A stretch of 23,857 bases of DNA from an uncultured bacterium (GCA_905215015.1 CAJMOS010000035.1:1-23857), one strand, 5' to 3'; positions 1 through 8,059 are shown, numbered from the stretch's first letter. The notes: generated by a model not told the origin, from the letters alone. Made by a program: numbers and translations.

Positions 1-73
1 ACACGGAAGTCAAGCCCCTCCACGCCGATGGTACTGCGGTCTTTCCGCGGGAGAGCAGGTAGCCGCCAGGCCC
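1..73 (+). rRNA. rrf: 5S ribosomal RNA, 3' part (5' end outside window)
   Basis: The first ~73 bases match the 3' two-thirds of bacterial 5S rRNA. The loop B/helix III region (ACACGGAAGT, 1-10) is followed by the highly conserved CGCCGATGGTACTGC (23-37), a helix IV/V hairpin and the terminal-helix strand GCCGCCAGGC (62-71). About 40 nt of the 5' side lie before the window. The exact 3' end (71-74) is uncertain because the partner strand of helix I is not visible. A C/T-rich tract follows (72-92), but I see no separate terminator hairpin. This marks the end of an rRNA operon running on the + strand. Confidence 0.9.
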
Positions 74-143
74 TTTCCTTTTTCCCTTTCCAGCCTTTAC
101 GAACGATGTTTTCTTCAGTATGTTCCGGGTAGAGGAACCTATC

Positions 144-545
144 ATGAAAACCATTGAAGACGTTTGTTCGTTTCTGAAAGCAACCGAGACCTATTATCTC
201 GCTACCGTTGACGGCGACAAGCCGCGGGTACGTCCCTTCGGCACCGCCCACCTCTTCGAGGGGAAACTCTACATCCAGACCGGGCTGAAGAAGGATGTCG
301 CGAAGCAGATCGCAAGGAATCCCCATATCGCCATATGCGCGTTTGACGGCAAATGCTGGCTGCGCGTTTCGGGTGTCGCTGTCCATGACCCGCGTGTGGA
401 GGCGCAGCAGTCCATGCTGGATGCCTATCCCTCGCTTCAGGGCATGTACAAAGCCGGTGACGGCAACACCGCAGTCTACTACCTGAAGGACGCTACGGCG
501 ACCTTTTCCTCCTTTACCTCCGCTCCGGAGACCGTCACCTTCTGA
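144..545 (+). CDS. PNPOx-like flavin-fold protein (pyridoxamine 5'-phosphate oxidase family)
   Basis: A 133-residue single-domain protein of the pyridoxamine-phosphate-oxidase-like split barrel, a fold that usually binds FMN or F420 as a dimer. The N-terminal segment 'ETYYLATVDGDKPRVRPFG' followed by 'FEGKLYIQTGLKKDVAKQI' and 'NPHIAICAFDGKCWLRVSG' is typical of small family members found in anaerobes, many of unknown substrate. It is too short to be a true PdxH. I chose the ATG at 144 over the in-frame ATG at 120 because AGAGGA (131-136) lies 7 nt before it, whereas nothing resembling a ribosome binding site precedes 120. It lies ~70 bp behind the 5S gene on the same strand and ends before a strong terminator. 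The family call is firm; the substrate is unknown. Confidence 0.8.
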   Translation: MKTIEDVCSFLKATETYYLATVDGDKPRVRPFGTAHLFEGKLYIQTGLKKDVAKQIARNPHIAICAFDGKCWLRVSGVAVHDPRVEAQQSMLDAYPSLQGMYKAGDGNTAVYYLKDATATFSSFTSAPETVTF

Positions 546-561
546 GATTCCCTTTTGTTTC

Positions 562-588
562 AAAAGCAGGCTCCGGCCTGCTTTTTTT
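562..588 (+). terminator. Intrinsic terminator after the PNPOx-like gene
   Basis: A perfect 10 bp stem, AAAAGCAGGC (562-571) with GCCTGCTTTT (576-585), closes a TCCG tetraloop and runs into seven consecutive T residues (582-588). It lies 17 nt after the stop codon. I see no clear terminator between the 5S gene and this point, so it may also end rRNA-operon transcription. Confidence 0.9.
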
Positions 589-655
589 GTATCGGGCAAA
601 GGTTCAATAGCCATATCGCCTTGAATCCGGTATACTGACCCAAGAGGTAAGCGCT

Positions 656-1702
656 GTGATTCGTTTTTATAAGCCTACCATCCGCCGGAGCGACATGAAC
701 GCGGTGCTCCAGACCATGGTGGATGAGAAAATCGGGCCTGGGGAAAGAAAAAAGGCCTTTGCCGGCGAGTTCTGCGAGCAGGTGGGAAAGCGCTACGGCG
801 TGATGCTTCGGTCGTTCTACGACGCCCTACGGCTCGCTTTGGACGCCGCTGGATTGAAAACCGGGGATAGCGTGGGCATGAGCCTGCTTGCCCCGCGCAT
901 CTACGGAATCGTATGCAAGGCCATGGGCCTTTCCGTCTTGCTTGGGGACATCGACCCTGCCTGCGGTTGTCTGGGTCTTGACGAGGCATTGCGCCTGCAG
1001 CAGGAAGGCGCGAAAGCAATCATGCTTGACGAGCCGATGGGCATGATTCCCTATGGCATCGATTACAGCTCCTTGGAAATCCCTGTCATTGAAGACATCA
1101 CCGAAAGCCTCGGTTCTTCATATCCCAACAGCGAGCAGCCGGACAAACCCGACGTGCCGGGAAAGCGGGGAGCACTGGTGGTCTGCGCCTTCGAGGAGTC
1201 GGACATGATCAGTTGTGGTGGCGGGGCGGCCCTGCTCACCTCGGTCAAGGAGTATAAGGACGCCTGGACCGGCAAGCTGGAGGGAATCAGGTCCTATGTG
1301 GAGATGCCGGACATGAACGCGGCGATGGGCATCGTGCAGAGCGAGACCTTTGCCGAGCAGGTAGCAAAGCGCAGGGGCTTTTACCGGACGTTCCGCGAGA
1401 ACCTGCTGAAGACCCGTCACAAGCCCTTCGGCATCGGCGCGATCGACTATGACATCAACGGTTTCGGCTTCGCCGTGTTCCTGGACAGCAAGATCGAGGA
1501 TGTCATGGCATTCGCGACCAAATACCAAGTTCCTTCCCAGAAAACCTTCCAGAGCTGCGTAGGAAGGGAGAAGATGGACGATTTTGACCATTTTCCCAAA
1601 GGAATCCCCTATATGATGAGGACCCTTTCCTTTCCGGTGTATCCCTTCATCAGCAAGAACGACATGAACCTGCTGGTGAAAGTCATCTCCCATCTTCCCT
1701 GA
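656..1702 (+). CDS. DegT/DnrJ/EryC1-type aminotransferase-fold protein lacking the PLP lysine
   Basis: A 348-residue protein of the DegT/DnrJ/EryC1/StrS fold-type-I PLP family, whose usual members transaminate nucleotide-linked keto sugars. The pattern that normally holds the aspartate touching the PLP ring is present (EDITESLGSS, 146-155), as are the Gly-rich strand after the active site (SCGGGAALL, 186-194), the NAAMGIVQ helix (221-228) and the C-terminal LSFPVYPFIS (324-333). At the site of the Schiff-base lysine (usually ...TKN(I/L)TTGEGG) it has ESDMISCGGG, placing Asp183 there. It may therefore be a non-transaminating or non-catalytic member. The start is a GTG at 656 with AAGAGGT (642-648) 7 nt upstream. 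It lies 17 bp before nadK, probably in the same transcript. I recognise the fold, not the substrate. Confidence 0.72.
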   Translation: MIRFYKPTIRRSDMNAVLQTMVDEKIGPGERKKAFAGEFCEQVGKRYGVMLRSFYDALRLALDAAGLKTGDSVGMSLLAPRIYGIVCKAMGLSVLLGDIDPACGCLGLDEALRLQQEGAKAIMLDEPMGMIPYGIDYSSLEIPVIEDITESLGSSYPNSEQPDKPDVPGKRGALVVCAFEESDMISCGGGAALLTSVKEYKDAWTGKLEGIRSYVEMPDMNAAMGIVQSETFAEQVAKRRGFYRTFRENLLKTRHKPFGIGAIDYDINGFGFAVFLDSKIEDVMAFATKYQVPSQKTFQSCVGREKMDDFDHFPKGIPYMMRTLSFPVYPFISKNDMNLLVKVISHLP

Positions 1703-1719
1703 CATTCTTCGAGGTCATC

Positions 1720-2580
1720 ATGGACAAACCCAAGCAGGTCATTATCGTCGAGAACGGATCAAAGGAACAGAGCAAGCCCCTCGGCGAGGAAATCCGGAAA
1801 TACTTGTCCGGGCTTTCGATTCCGGCCACGGTCGTGCGCACCATCGGCACCGACCAGCCTTTGGAGGTGCCGGAAGAAACCGAGCTGGCGATCAGCCTGG
1901 GCGGCGACGGTACCGTCCTCTACTGTGCCCGATACCTCCACGACCTCGGGATCCCCATCATAGCCGTCAACCTCGGGACCTTCGGCTATATCACCGAAAT
2001 CAGCAAGGACGAATGGAAGGACACCCTGGACGCGTATCTTGCCGGAAAACTGCAGCTTTCCCGCAGGCTGATGGTACGGGTCGACGTTGTCCGCGGCCAT
2101 CGCAAGGTGTTTTCCTGCATGGGGCTGAATGAAATGGTCGTCACCTCCAGCGGCATCAGCAAGGTCGTCAACCTGAGAATGGAGCTGGATGACATCTACG
2201 CCGGCACCTTCCGCGCCGACGGCATGATTGTCGCCACCCCGACCGGTTCTACCGGGTACAGCCTTGCCGCCGGAGGACCGATCCTTGATGTCAACCTGGA
2301 CGACCTGATCGTCACGCCGGTGTGTCCGTTCTCGCTTTCCAACCGTCCCTTGGTGGTGAATGGGGAGACGGAAGTCTCGATCGAGGTGCTCCATGGCCAG
2401 CGGACCGGATTGATGCTGACCGTTGACGGCCAGCAGAATTTCCCACTGGAAGAAGGGGACGAGGTGACGGTGGAGAAGGCGAGAAGCAAGGTGCTGATTG
2501 TCCGTAGCCCCCACCGCTCCTCTGTCGACATCATTCGCGAGAAGCTGGGCTGGTCTCGTGGAGGTTGGAACCATGCTTGA
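1720..2580 (+). CDS. nadK: NAD kinase
   Basis: This enzyme phosphorylates NAD+ to NADP+ in the cytoplasm and is the sole route to NADP in most bacteria. The 286-residue length is normal. Family motifs appear in order: the diacylglycerol-kinase-like GGDGT (61-65) with catalytic Asp63, 'NLGTFGYIT' (84-92), the conserved LNE (136-138), the glycine-rich TPTGSTGYSLAAGGPI block (173-188) and 'VNGETEV' (213-219). The ATG follows GAGGT (1711-1715) by 4 nt. The gene begins 17 bp after the DegT-like gene, and its last 8 nt overlap the recN start. Pairing of nadK with recN is common in bacteria, including treponemes. Confidence 0.96.
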   Translation: MDKPKQVIIVENGSKEQSKPLGEEIRKYLSGLSIPATVVRTIGTDQPLEVPEETELAISLGGDGTVLYCARYLHDLGIPIIAVNLGTFGYITEISKDEWKDTLDAYLAGKLQLSRRLMVRVDVVRGHRKVFSCMGLNEMVVTSSGISKVVNLRMELDDIYAGTFRADGMIVATPTGSTGYSLAAGGPILDVNLDDLIVTPVCPFSLSNRPLVVNGETEVSIEVLHGQRTGLMLTVDGQQNFPLEEGDEVTVEKARSKVLIVRSPHRSSVDIIREKLGWSRGGWNHA

Positions 2581-4243
2581 GCGTTTGGCAATCCGTCACT
2601 ACGCCCTGATCGAGGACGCGGAAATTTCTCTTGCGGACGGCCTGAGCGCCATTACCGGCGAGACCGGCGCCGGCAAGTCAATCATTCTTGGCGCGCTCAG
2701 CCTGCTTTTGGGGGACAAGGCGAGCAATGAGGTGATTCGCGCCGGGCATGATTGCGCCACGGTCAGCGGCACATTCCATTTTGACCACGTGCCCCAAATG
2801 CTCCAGGACACGCTTGACGCGATGGACCTTGAGCTGGACGACGGGGATATCGTCGTCAGCCGCACCATCCGTTCCAACGGCCGCTCCACCTGTTCGGTGC
2901 AAGGCACCGCCCGCACGCGCGCCGAGCTGGCCAAATTGGGGCTTGTCCTGGTCGATATCAGCGCCCAGCGTGACCACCAGAGCCTGTTTTTGCCAACCAA
3001 GCAGAGGGAGGTGCTCGACTCGGCGAGCGGGGACGAGAAGGAGCTCGAAGCGTACCAGTCGGCGTGGAAGGAGCTCGAGACGCTGCGTTCCTCCTACGAG
3101 GAGCTTTCCTCCTTGGTCGCCGCCAGCAAGCGCGAGCGGGATTATCTTGCCTTCGCCGTGGGCGAAATCGAGAAGATGCGCGTCCGTCCCGGCGAGGACG
3201 AACAGATCGCCCGGCAGCTGGAGGTGATTGGCGCCTATGAGCAGATTCATGACCACGTGGAGGAAGCTGTCCGCCGGCTGCATGAGGAAATGGACGGAAC
3301 CAGCACGCTGGAAGGGCTCCGGGCCGCGACCAAAGAGACCGCTGAGGCTTCACGGAGCGACGAACGGCTCGTCTCCCTTTCCTCCCGCCTGGAGAGTTGC
3401 GCCATCGAATGCCAGGATATCTACGAGACGCTTCGCGACTATCTCGACCATATGAGCTTCAGCCAGGAGAGGCTGGACCAGCTGCAGAGCAGGCAAAGCT
3501 ACCTGAAAAGGCTGATGAAGAAGTACGGGCCGACGCTGGATGACGTGATCAGGTACCACGCCGAGGCGAAAGCCAAGCTCGAGGCGGGAACCCACGGGGA
3601 AGAGCGGTTGGAGGAACTGTCAGAGAAGATCAGGCAGGGCAGGAAGGTGTTGCAGGAGAAGGCGCTTGCGCTTTCTACCGCCCGCAAGAAGGCGGCGGTA
3701 AGGCTTGGCAAGGAGGTGGAGCGGGTGCTGCAGGGGCTGGGCATGGCCCAGGCCACCTTCACCATCAAGGTCACCGCCGTGGAATGCGGCCCTTGGGGGG
3801 CCGATGAGGTATCCTTCGACATCTGCGCCAACCCGGGACTTGAGTCACGGCCGATCAGCCAAGTCGCCAGCGGTGGCGAGCTCAGCCGCATCCTGTTGGC
3901 GCTTACCGCGGTATTGAAGGCCGACGATGTACCGGGAACCCTGGTCTTCGATGAGATCGACAGCGGCATCGGCGGCGCTGTAGCCGTCGCAGTGGGGCAG
4001 GAGCTCAAGCGGCTCAAGCAGAGCCACCAGGTCATCGCCATCACCCACCTTGCCTCTATCGCGGCCATGGCTGACAACCAGATGGTGGTCAGCAAGAAGG
4101 TGGAGAAGGGACTGTCCTTCAGCTCGATCAGGCCTGTGGAAGGCGAGGACCGGGTAAGGGAAATCGCCCGTATGCTCAGTGGAGACACGGGCGAGGTCAC
4201 CCTTATGCACGCCAGATCGCTTCTGCGAAGTTCAGCTCTCTGA
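2573..4243 (+). CDS. recN: DNA repair protein RecN
   Basis: SMC-like ATPase that gathers at double-strand breaks and promotes recombinational repair. The 556-residue length is standard. The N-terminal ABC half holds Walker A GETGAGKS (29-36). The middle of the protein is rich in Glu, Arg and Leu heptads (about 150-370), forming the coiled-coil arms. The C-terminal half holds the ABC signature VASGGELSR (431-439) and Walker B LVFDEIDSGIGG (457-468). I chose the ATG at 2573 because GGAGGT (2560-2565) lies 7 nt upstream and the family starts 'MLxxLxIxNYALI'. An in-frame ATG at 2498 would add 25 unrelated residues. The start overlaps the nadK stop, suggesting translational coupling. The 3' end overlaps the convergent GH57 gene by 41 bp. 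Confidence 0.96.
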   Translation: MLERLAIRHYALIEDAEISLADGLSAITGETGAGKSIILGALSLLLGDKASNEVIRAGHDCATVSGTFHFDHVPQMLQDTLDAMDLELDDGDIVVSRTIRSNGRSTCSVQGTARTRAELAKLGLVLVDISAQRDHQSLFLPTKQREVLDSASGDEKELEAYQSAWKELETLRSSYEELSSLVAASKRERDYLAFAVGEIEKMRVRPGEDEQIARQLEVIGAYEQIHDHVEEAVRRLHEEMDGTSTLEGLRAATKETAEASRSDERLVSLSSRLESCAIECQDIYETLRDYLDHMSFSQERLDQLQSRQSYLKRLMKKYGPTLDDVIRYHAEAKAKLEAGTHGEERLEELSEKIRQGRKVLQEKALALSTARKKAAVRLGKEVERVLQGLGMAQATFTIKVTAVECGPWGADEVSFDICANPGLESRPISQVASGGELSRILLALTAVLKADDVPGTLVFDEIDSGIGGAVAVAVGQELKRLKQSHQVIAITHLASIAAMADNQMVVSKKVEKGLSFSSIRPVEGEDRVREIARMLSGDTGEVTLMHARSLLRSSAL

Positions 4244-6491
4244 GCAGGAACCGGAACGCCTCAGTGGGCCGTTTCGGCCGGATATCCCAGATGGTCTCCT
4301 GGATCTCGGTCAGGTCGACCCCCATGTGCTTCTCGCGAATCACATGGAAGAAATCCGTCAGGATTGCCGCCAGGGAGTCATCCACCTCGCGCGCCTGACG
4401 GAGTTTCTCGCACATCTGGTGCGTCCATTCGTACAGCAACGAGTTGACCCGTTCCTTGTCGACCGGCCTCTGGGCTTTCGACAGGTACTTCACGATATCC
4501 ATGAATGGCTGCTTCATCTGCTTCCAGAAGGCGAGGGAATTCCGGACCATCATGCTCTGGATCGCGACGAACGAGAGGCCGAGCACCTCGCTTTCCAATA
4601 TGTCCATCGCGCGATACTTGCTTGGAGTGGCCATCTGGCTGTAATCGGCGATCTTGCGGGAGAAGTCGACACATTCCTCGAAGTCCATCGTCGAGAGCCT
4701 GCGGGCAATCAGGCCATTGAACCGCTTGGTCATCTTCTTGGTGAAGTCAACCGGACCAAGAGGGCCGCAGAAAAGCTGGCTTTTGTTGGACATGTTCATC
4801 ACAATGACCATGATCAGCTGCGTGGCGGTCTCGGTCGACGGAATGCGGTGGTACTTGGCCTGGTAGTCCGTCAGGTTGCCACGGTCGGTGAAACGGATTT
4901 CACCCTCTGATGCCCCGGTGAGCTGGAACCTGCCGTATGTCACGGCGGGATCCTCGCTTCCCAGTATTCTTCCGTATCCAAAGAAGAGTGCGGCCTCGAC
5001 AGGTCCCTTCAACGCCCTGTCCTCGCTCATGGCGATGGTTTTCCCGGTACCGTCCTTCGCGACGTTGCAGAGCGCCTTGTCGAGGATCTGGTAGAAGAGC
5101 GGATGAAGGTCCTCTCCGGAAAGGTCTTGGCAGAGCTCGATCGAGTGGAGCGCGTAGGCGATATCCTGACGTGGCTCGATCCCGTTGAGGTCGTTGAAGA
5201 ACCAGCCGCAACTGGTGAAGGAGTACATGGAGAAAAGGACCATCTCGCAGACCATCGCGATTTGGCGCTCCTTGCCTTTGGCAGAATTCCCGAAGGTGGC
5301 GATGAAATCGGAGAGGGAAAGCTGCCCGCAGGCAACCTCGGCGTACCGCTGCAGCATGGTGTAGACGTCAAGTCCTACCAGCTGGGTGGAAAGCTGTCCG
5401 GCCCGTTCCATCACCTTGCGGTGCACTTGGTTGCACGCGTCTCTGAGGGGTGTGCGCCATTTCTGGTTCCATCCCGGCTCCCCTCCGGTGTGACAGCCGC
5501 AGTCCTTGTACCAGCGGCTGACGCCATGGCTGCAGGACCAGGAGGTACCCTTGCCGTCTTCGCCGGAAAGGAGTCTGGCGTGCAGGACGGCAGGGTGCTC
5601 CTCAAGGAAGGCTCCATAGTTGGTCAGGGTGAACTCGTCTCCCGCATTGACCTTCTTGACCAGCGCGCAGAGGGCCATGTCCCCGTAGGGCTCGTGGTGG
5701 CCGTAAATCTCTCCGTCGGTAGCCGTGTGGACCAGCATGGCGCCCGTCTCGTTCTTCATCTCGACAAGACGCTCGTACAGTTGGTCCGCGCTTTGCAGGA
5801 AATGGCCGAAACTGATGCCGCTGGCAAGGTCGGGCTGATAGAAGAACGCGGCGATCCGGCCGCCTTCGGCCCCGGTGAGGATGTATGGCTGGTCGCTTGG
5901 GGCCGGCTTGCCCTCGAGCGGCACCATCACGCCCTTGCCGTTTTCCACTGCCTCGCACTGCCAAGGGGAAAGGATGACGAACTTGACCCCATGCTTGGAA
6001 AGCAGGTCGATGACGGTGGGGTTGATGGCGCATTCGGGGCACCAGAACCCCTCGCTCTTGCGTCCGAACCATTTCTCGAAGACATCCAGAGCCCAGACAA
6101 TCTCCAGCTCCGCGTCTTTTGGGTCGTCAAGCGGAAGGATCGTGTGGTTGAATCCTTGGGCGATCGCGTTGCCGTGGCCGAGCCTTCTCACGCTTTCCTT
6201 GTCGGCCTCGATGATCGACCGGACTGTCTCCGGATGCTTCTCCTGCATCCAGGAAAGCAGGGTGGGGCCGAAATTGAAACTGATCGAGGCGTAGTTGTTG
6301 TCGATGGAGCCGATGGCGCCTTTGCTGTCAAGATAGCGGCTATGGGCGTTGGCCCGGTAGCAGGAATCCCAGATATTCTCGTTCCAGTCATCGTAGGGAC
6401 TGGCGGTTTCTTGCAGGTCGATGATGCCGGTACGCGGGTTTTCCCGTGGCGGCTGATAAAAATGTCCGTGCAGGATCAGGTAAGACTTCAT
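4203..6491 (-). CDS. GH57-family glycoside hydrolase with C-terminal DUF3536 domain
   Basis: A 762-residue cytoplasmic alpha-glucan-active protein; no signal peptide is visible. The N-terminal GH57 barrel shows the opening HGHFYQPPREN (8-18), the nucleophile motif GFWCPEC (148-154, Glu153) and the acid-containing TATDGEIYGHHEP (256-268, Asp259 or Glu261 region). The C-terminal half (about 450-762) fits the DUF3536 extension that accompanies this GH57 subgroup. GH57 enzymes retain alpha-configuration and include amylases, 4-alpha-glucanotransferases and branching enzymes, so the exact activity cannot be assigned. The ATG at 6491 gives the expected family N-terminus, but I see no strong Shine-Dalgarno sequence upstream. 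It is the only gene reading into recN from the right, and the two overlap tail to tail. Confidence 0.88.
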   Translation of the reverse strand: MKSYLILHGHFYQPPRENPRTGIIDLQETASPYDDWNENIWDSCYRANAHSRYLDSKGAIGSIDNNYASISFNFGPTLLSWMQEKHPETVRSIIEADKESVRRLGHGNAIAQGFNHTILPLDDPKDAELEIVWALDVFEKWFGRKSEGFWCPECAINPTVIDLLSKHGVKFVILSPWQCEAVENGKGVMVPLEGKPAPSDQPYILTGAEGGRIAAFFYQPDLASGISFGHFLQSADQLYERLVEMKNETGAMLVHTATDGEIYGHHEPYGDMALCALVKKVNAGDEFTLTNYGAFLEEHPAVLHARLLSGEDGKGTSWSCSHGVSRWYKDCGCHTGGEPGWNQKWRTPLRDACNQVHRKVMERAGQLSTQLVGLDVYTMLQRYAEVACGQLSLSDFIATFGNSAKGKERQIAMVCEMVLFSMYSFTSCGWFFNDLNGIEPRQDIAYALHSIELCQDLSGEDLHPLFYQILDKALCNVAKDGTGKTIAMSEDRALKGPVEAALFFGYGRILGSEDPAVTYGRFQLTGASEGEIRFTDRGNLTDYQAKYHRIPSTETATQLIMVIVMNMSNKSQLFCGPLGPVDFTKKMTKRFNGLIARRLSTMDFEECVDFSRKIADYSQMATPSKYRAMDILESEVLGLSFVAIQSMMVRNSLAFWKQMKQPFMDIVKYLSKAQRPVDKERVNSLLYEWTHQMCEKLRQAREVDDSLAAILTDFFHVIREKHMGVDLTEIQETIWDIRPKRPTEAFRFLLRELNFAEAIWRA

Positions 6492-6529
6492 GGCTGTTCA
6501 GCCTACCAGTTTATGGAGAATTTTCAACC

Positions 6530-6544
6530 GATGCGGCCCGCATC
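6530..6544. promoter_or_regulatory. Near-perfect palindrome upstream of the GH57/DUF3536 gene (possible operator)
   Basis: GATGCGG (6530-6536) and CCGCATC (6538-6544) form a 15 bp palindrome with a single central base, 38-53 nt upstream of the - strand GH57 start. The position and symmetry suit a dimeric regulator. No promoter hexamers could be placed confidently around it, and no T-tract follows on either strand, so it does not look like a terminator. Confidence 0.3.
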
Positions 6545-6676
6545 CGGTAAAAAAAGGGATTGCATTACGACGGGAATGCGCTGGATTTCGTCGGCTGTCT
6601 CGCTCACAACTAGGAGGGAAGCCGGAGAAGACCGGGTCTTGGCCGAAGGCCATTTCTTTTTGCATTTCCGACCGCA

Positions 6677-6748
6677 CCGTCGCTTTTCTTCTCCTGCTGG
6701 AAACAATGAGGCCGTCGCTTTCGTCTGTAGCAGGCTTTTGCGACGGCC
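6677..6748 (-). repeat. Competing inverted repeats in the ygeX-GH57 spacer
   Basis: Just behind the ygeX stop, reading the - strand, GGCCGTCGC (6748-6740) can pair perfectly with GCGACGGCC (6718-6710). Alternatively, its last seven bases (CCGTCGC) can pair with a second GCGACGG (6683-6677). The second option encloses another stem, CCTGCT (6734-6729) with AGCAGG (6698-6693). The two folds exclude each other. No U-tract follows either stem, so this is not a simple terminator. The rest of the 264 bp spacer shows no coding signal I trust. Confidence 0.4.
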
Positions 6749-6755
6749 CCGCATC

Positions 6756-8000
6756 TCACCACTGCTTGCGGAATTCCTTGGGAACGCGCTTCGCGCCATC
6801 CCAGAGGATCTGCCGGAAGTTGATCGGGTCGGTGTTGCCCTCGCTGTTGACGAGCAGCACCTGGCTCTGTCCATCCAGCCCAAGCTCCTCCACCAGGCCA
6901 TGTGCCTTGTCCTCGGTCATCAGGGAATACAGGGCCCCGAGGGTGATGGCGCCGCTCTCGCCGCTGATGATGAACTCATCGCCCTTCAGGGGTACGGCGT
7001 AGATGCGCATGCCACGGGCGGCGATGTAGTCGGGCACCTTCATGAAGACGTCGGCGTCGCTACGGAGCACCCTCCAGGCCAGCGGGCTCGGCTCACCACA
7101 GGCGAGACCTGCGCAGATGGTGTTCAGGGCGCCGTCGACGGTGTGCGGCTCCCCGTCGTTCACTTCGGCGGACTTGTACAGACAGGCCGCACGGTCAGGC
7201 TCGACGACGATGAACTTCGGCGGGTTGTCCGGGAAGAGGGCGGAATAGAAGCCGATGACCGAGGCGGCCAACGCGCCGACACCAGCCTGGATGAAGATGT
7301 GGGTCGGGCGGGTGATGCCCAGTCCCGCCAGCTGCTCCTGGCATTCCAGGAACATGGTGGTGTAGCCCTGCATGATCCAGGTCGGGATTTCCGTGTAGCC
7401 CGGCCAGGAGGTGTCGCTGACGACCGTCCAGCCGTGCGCCTTCGCGTCCATCGTCAGCTGGCGTACCGCATGGTCATAGTTGCCGGGAATGACACGCACG
7501 ATGGCGCCATACTGCCGGATCGCGTCGATACGGGGCTGGCTGGTGCCGCTGTGCACGTAGATCACGCATTTGTAGCCGAGCTTGCTGGCTGCCCATGCGA
7601 CACCGCGGCCATGGTTTCCGTCAGTCGCGGCCGCGAAGGTGATGTCGCCGGCTTTCGCTTTGGCTTCTTCGCTGGTCATGTAGGCGAACGTCATCTTCTC
7701 GTCGCCGACGCCAAGTTTCTTCTGGATCAGCCGGAACAAGGCGAAGGAACCGCCGAGGACCTTGAAGCTGTTCAGCGTCAGGCGTTGGCTTTCGTCCTTC
7801 ACGTAGATGCCGCCAAGTCCCAGCATATGTGCCAGATTGGAAAGGGCGACCAGGCGGGTCTGGTTGTAACCAGGAATCTGCCGGTGGAAGGCACGCGCGG
7901 TGCGCGCGACCGACACGGGAAAAAGCTGTTGCGCGACAGAAATGTCCTGATGGGCGTTCGGCCGTACAATCCACGAAAAATCAAGTTGCTGCTCATCCAT
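6756..8000 (-). CDS. ygeX: Diaminopropionate ammonia-lyase
   Basis: A PLP fold-type-II enzyme that cleaves 2,3-diaminopropionate to pyruvate and two ammonia. It has 414 residues against about 400 for E. coli YgeX. The PLP lysine sits in NSFKVLGG (77-84, Lys80). ATDGNHGRG (125-133) carries Asp127, matching the second catalytic residue of the family, and an 'AGVGALAASVIG' segment forms the phosphate-binding loop. The overall pattern is that of diaminopropionate ammonia-lyase rather than threonine dehydratase. The ATG at 8000 follows GAGGA (8016-8012 on the - strand) with a spacing of about 11 nt. It is a single gene with its own promoter, without the ygeW/ygeY neighbours known from E. coli. The probable role is nitrogen and carbon recovery from an unusual amino acid. 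Confidence 0.92.
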   Translation of the reverse strand: MDEQQLDFSWIVRPNAHQDISVAQQLFPVSVARTARAFHRQIPGYNQTRLVALSNLAHMLGLGGIYVKDESQRLTLNSFKVLGGSFALFRLIQKKLGVGDEKMTFAYMTSEEAKAKAGDITFAAATDGNHGRGVAWAASKLGYKCVIYVHSGTSQPRIDAIRQYGAIVRVIPGNYDHAVRQLTMDAKAHGWTVVSDTSWPGYTEIPTWIMQGYTTMFLECQEQLAGLGITRPTHIFIQAGVGALAASVIGFYSALFPDNPPKFIVVEPDRAACLYKSAEVNDGEPHTVDGALNTICAGLACGEPSPLAWRVLRSDADVFMKVPDYIAARGMRIYAVPLKGDEFIISGESGAITLGALYSLMTEDKAHGLVEELGLDGQSQVLLVNSEGNTDPINFRQILWDGAKRVPKEFRKQW

Positions 8001-8030
8001 ATCAGGGAAATCCTCACTTACGATACACTA

Positions 8031-8059
8031 AGCATATGTCTTGTGAGAACATATTGCAA
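8031..8059 (-). promoter_or_regulatory. Promoter of ygeX with a palindrome in its spacer
   Basis: On the - strand TTGCAA (8059-8054) and TATGCT (8036-8031) are separated by exactly 17 bp, each hexamer matching the sigma-70 consensus at four of six positions. Between them, ATATGT (8034-8039 on +) and ACATAT (8049-8054) form an inverted repeat with a 9 bp centre. The surrounding 220 bp intergenic region is strongly AT-rich against a GC-rich genome. An operator in this position would block RNA polymerase. Confidence 0.5.

Noticed and set aside
631..636. TATACT as a -10 element for the DegT-like gene
   Set aside because: The hexamer is good, but no -35 element stands at 16-18 bp, so I did not annotate a promoter.
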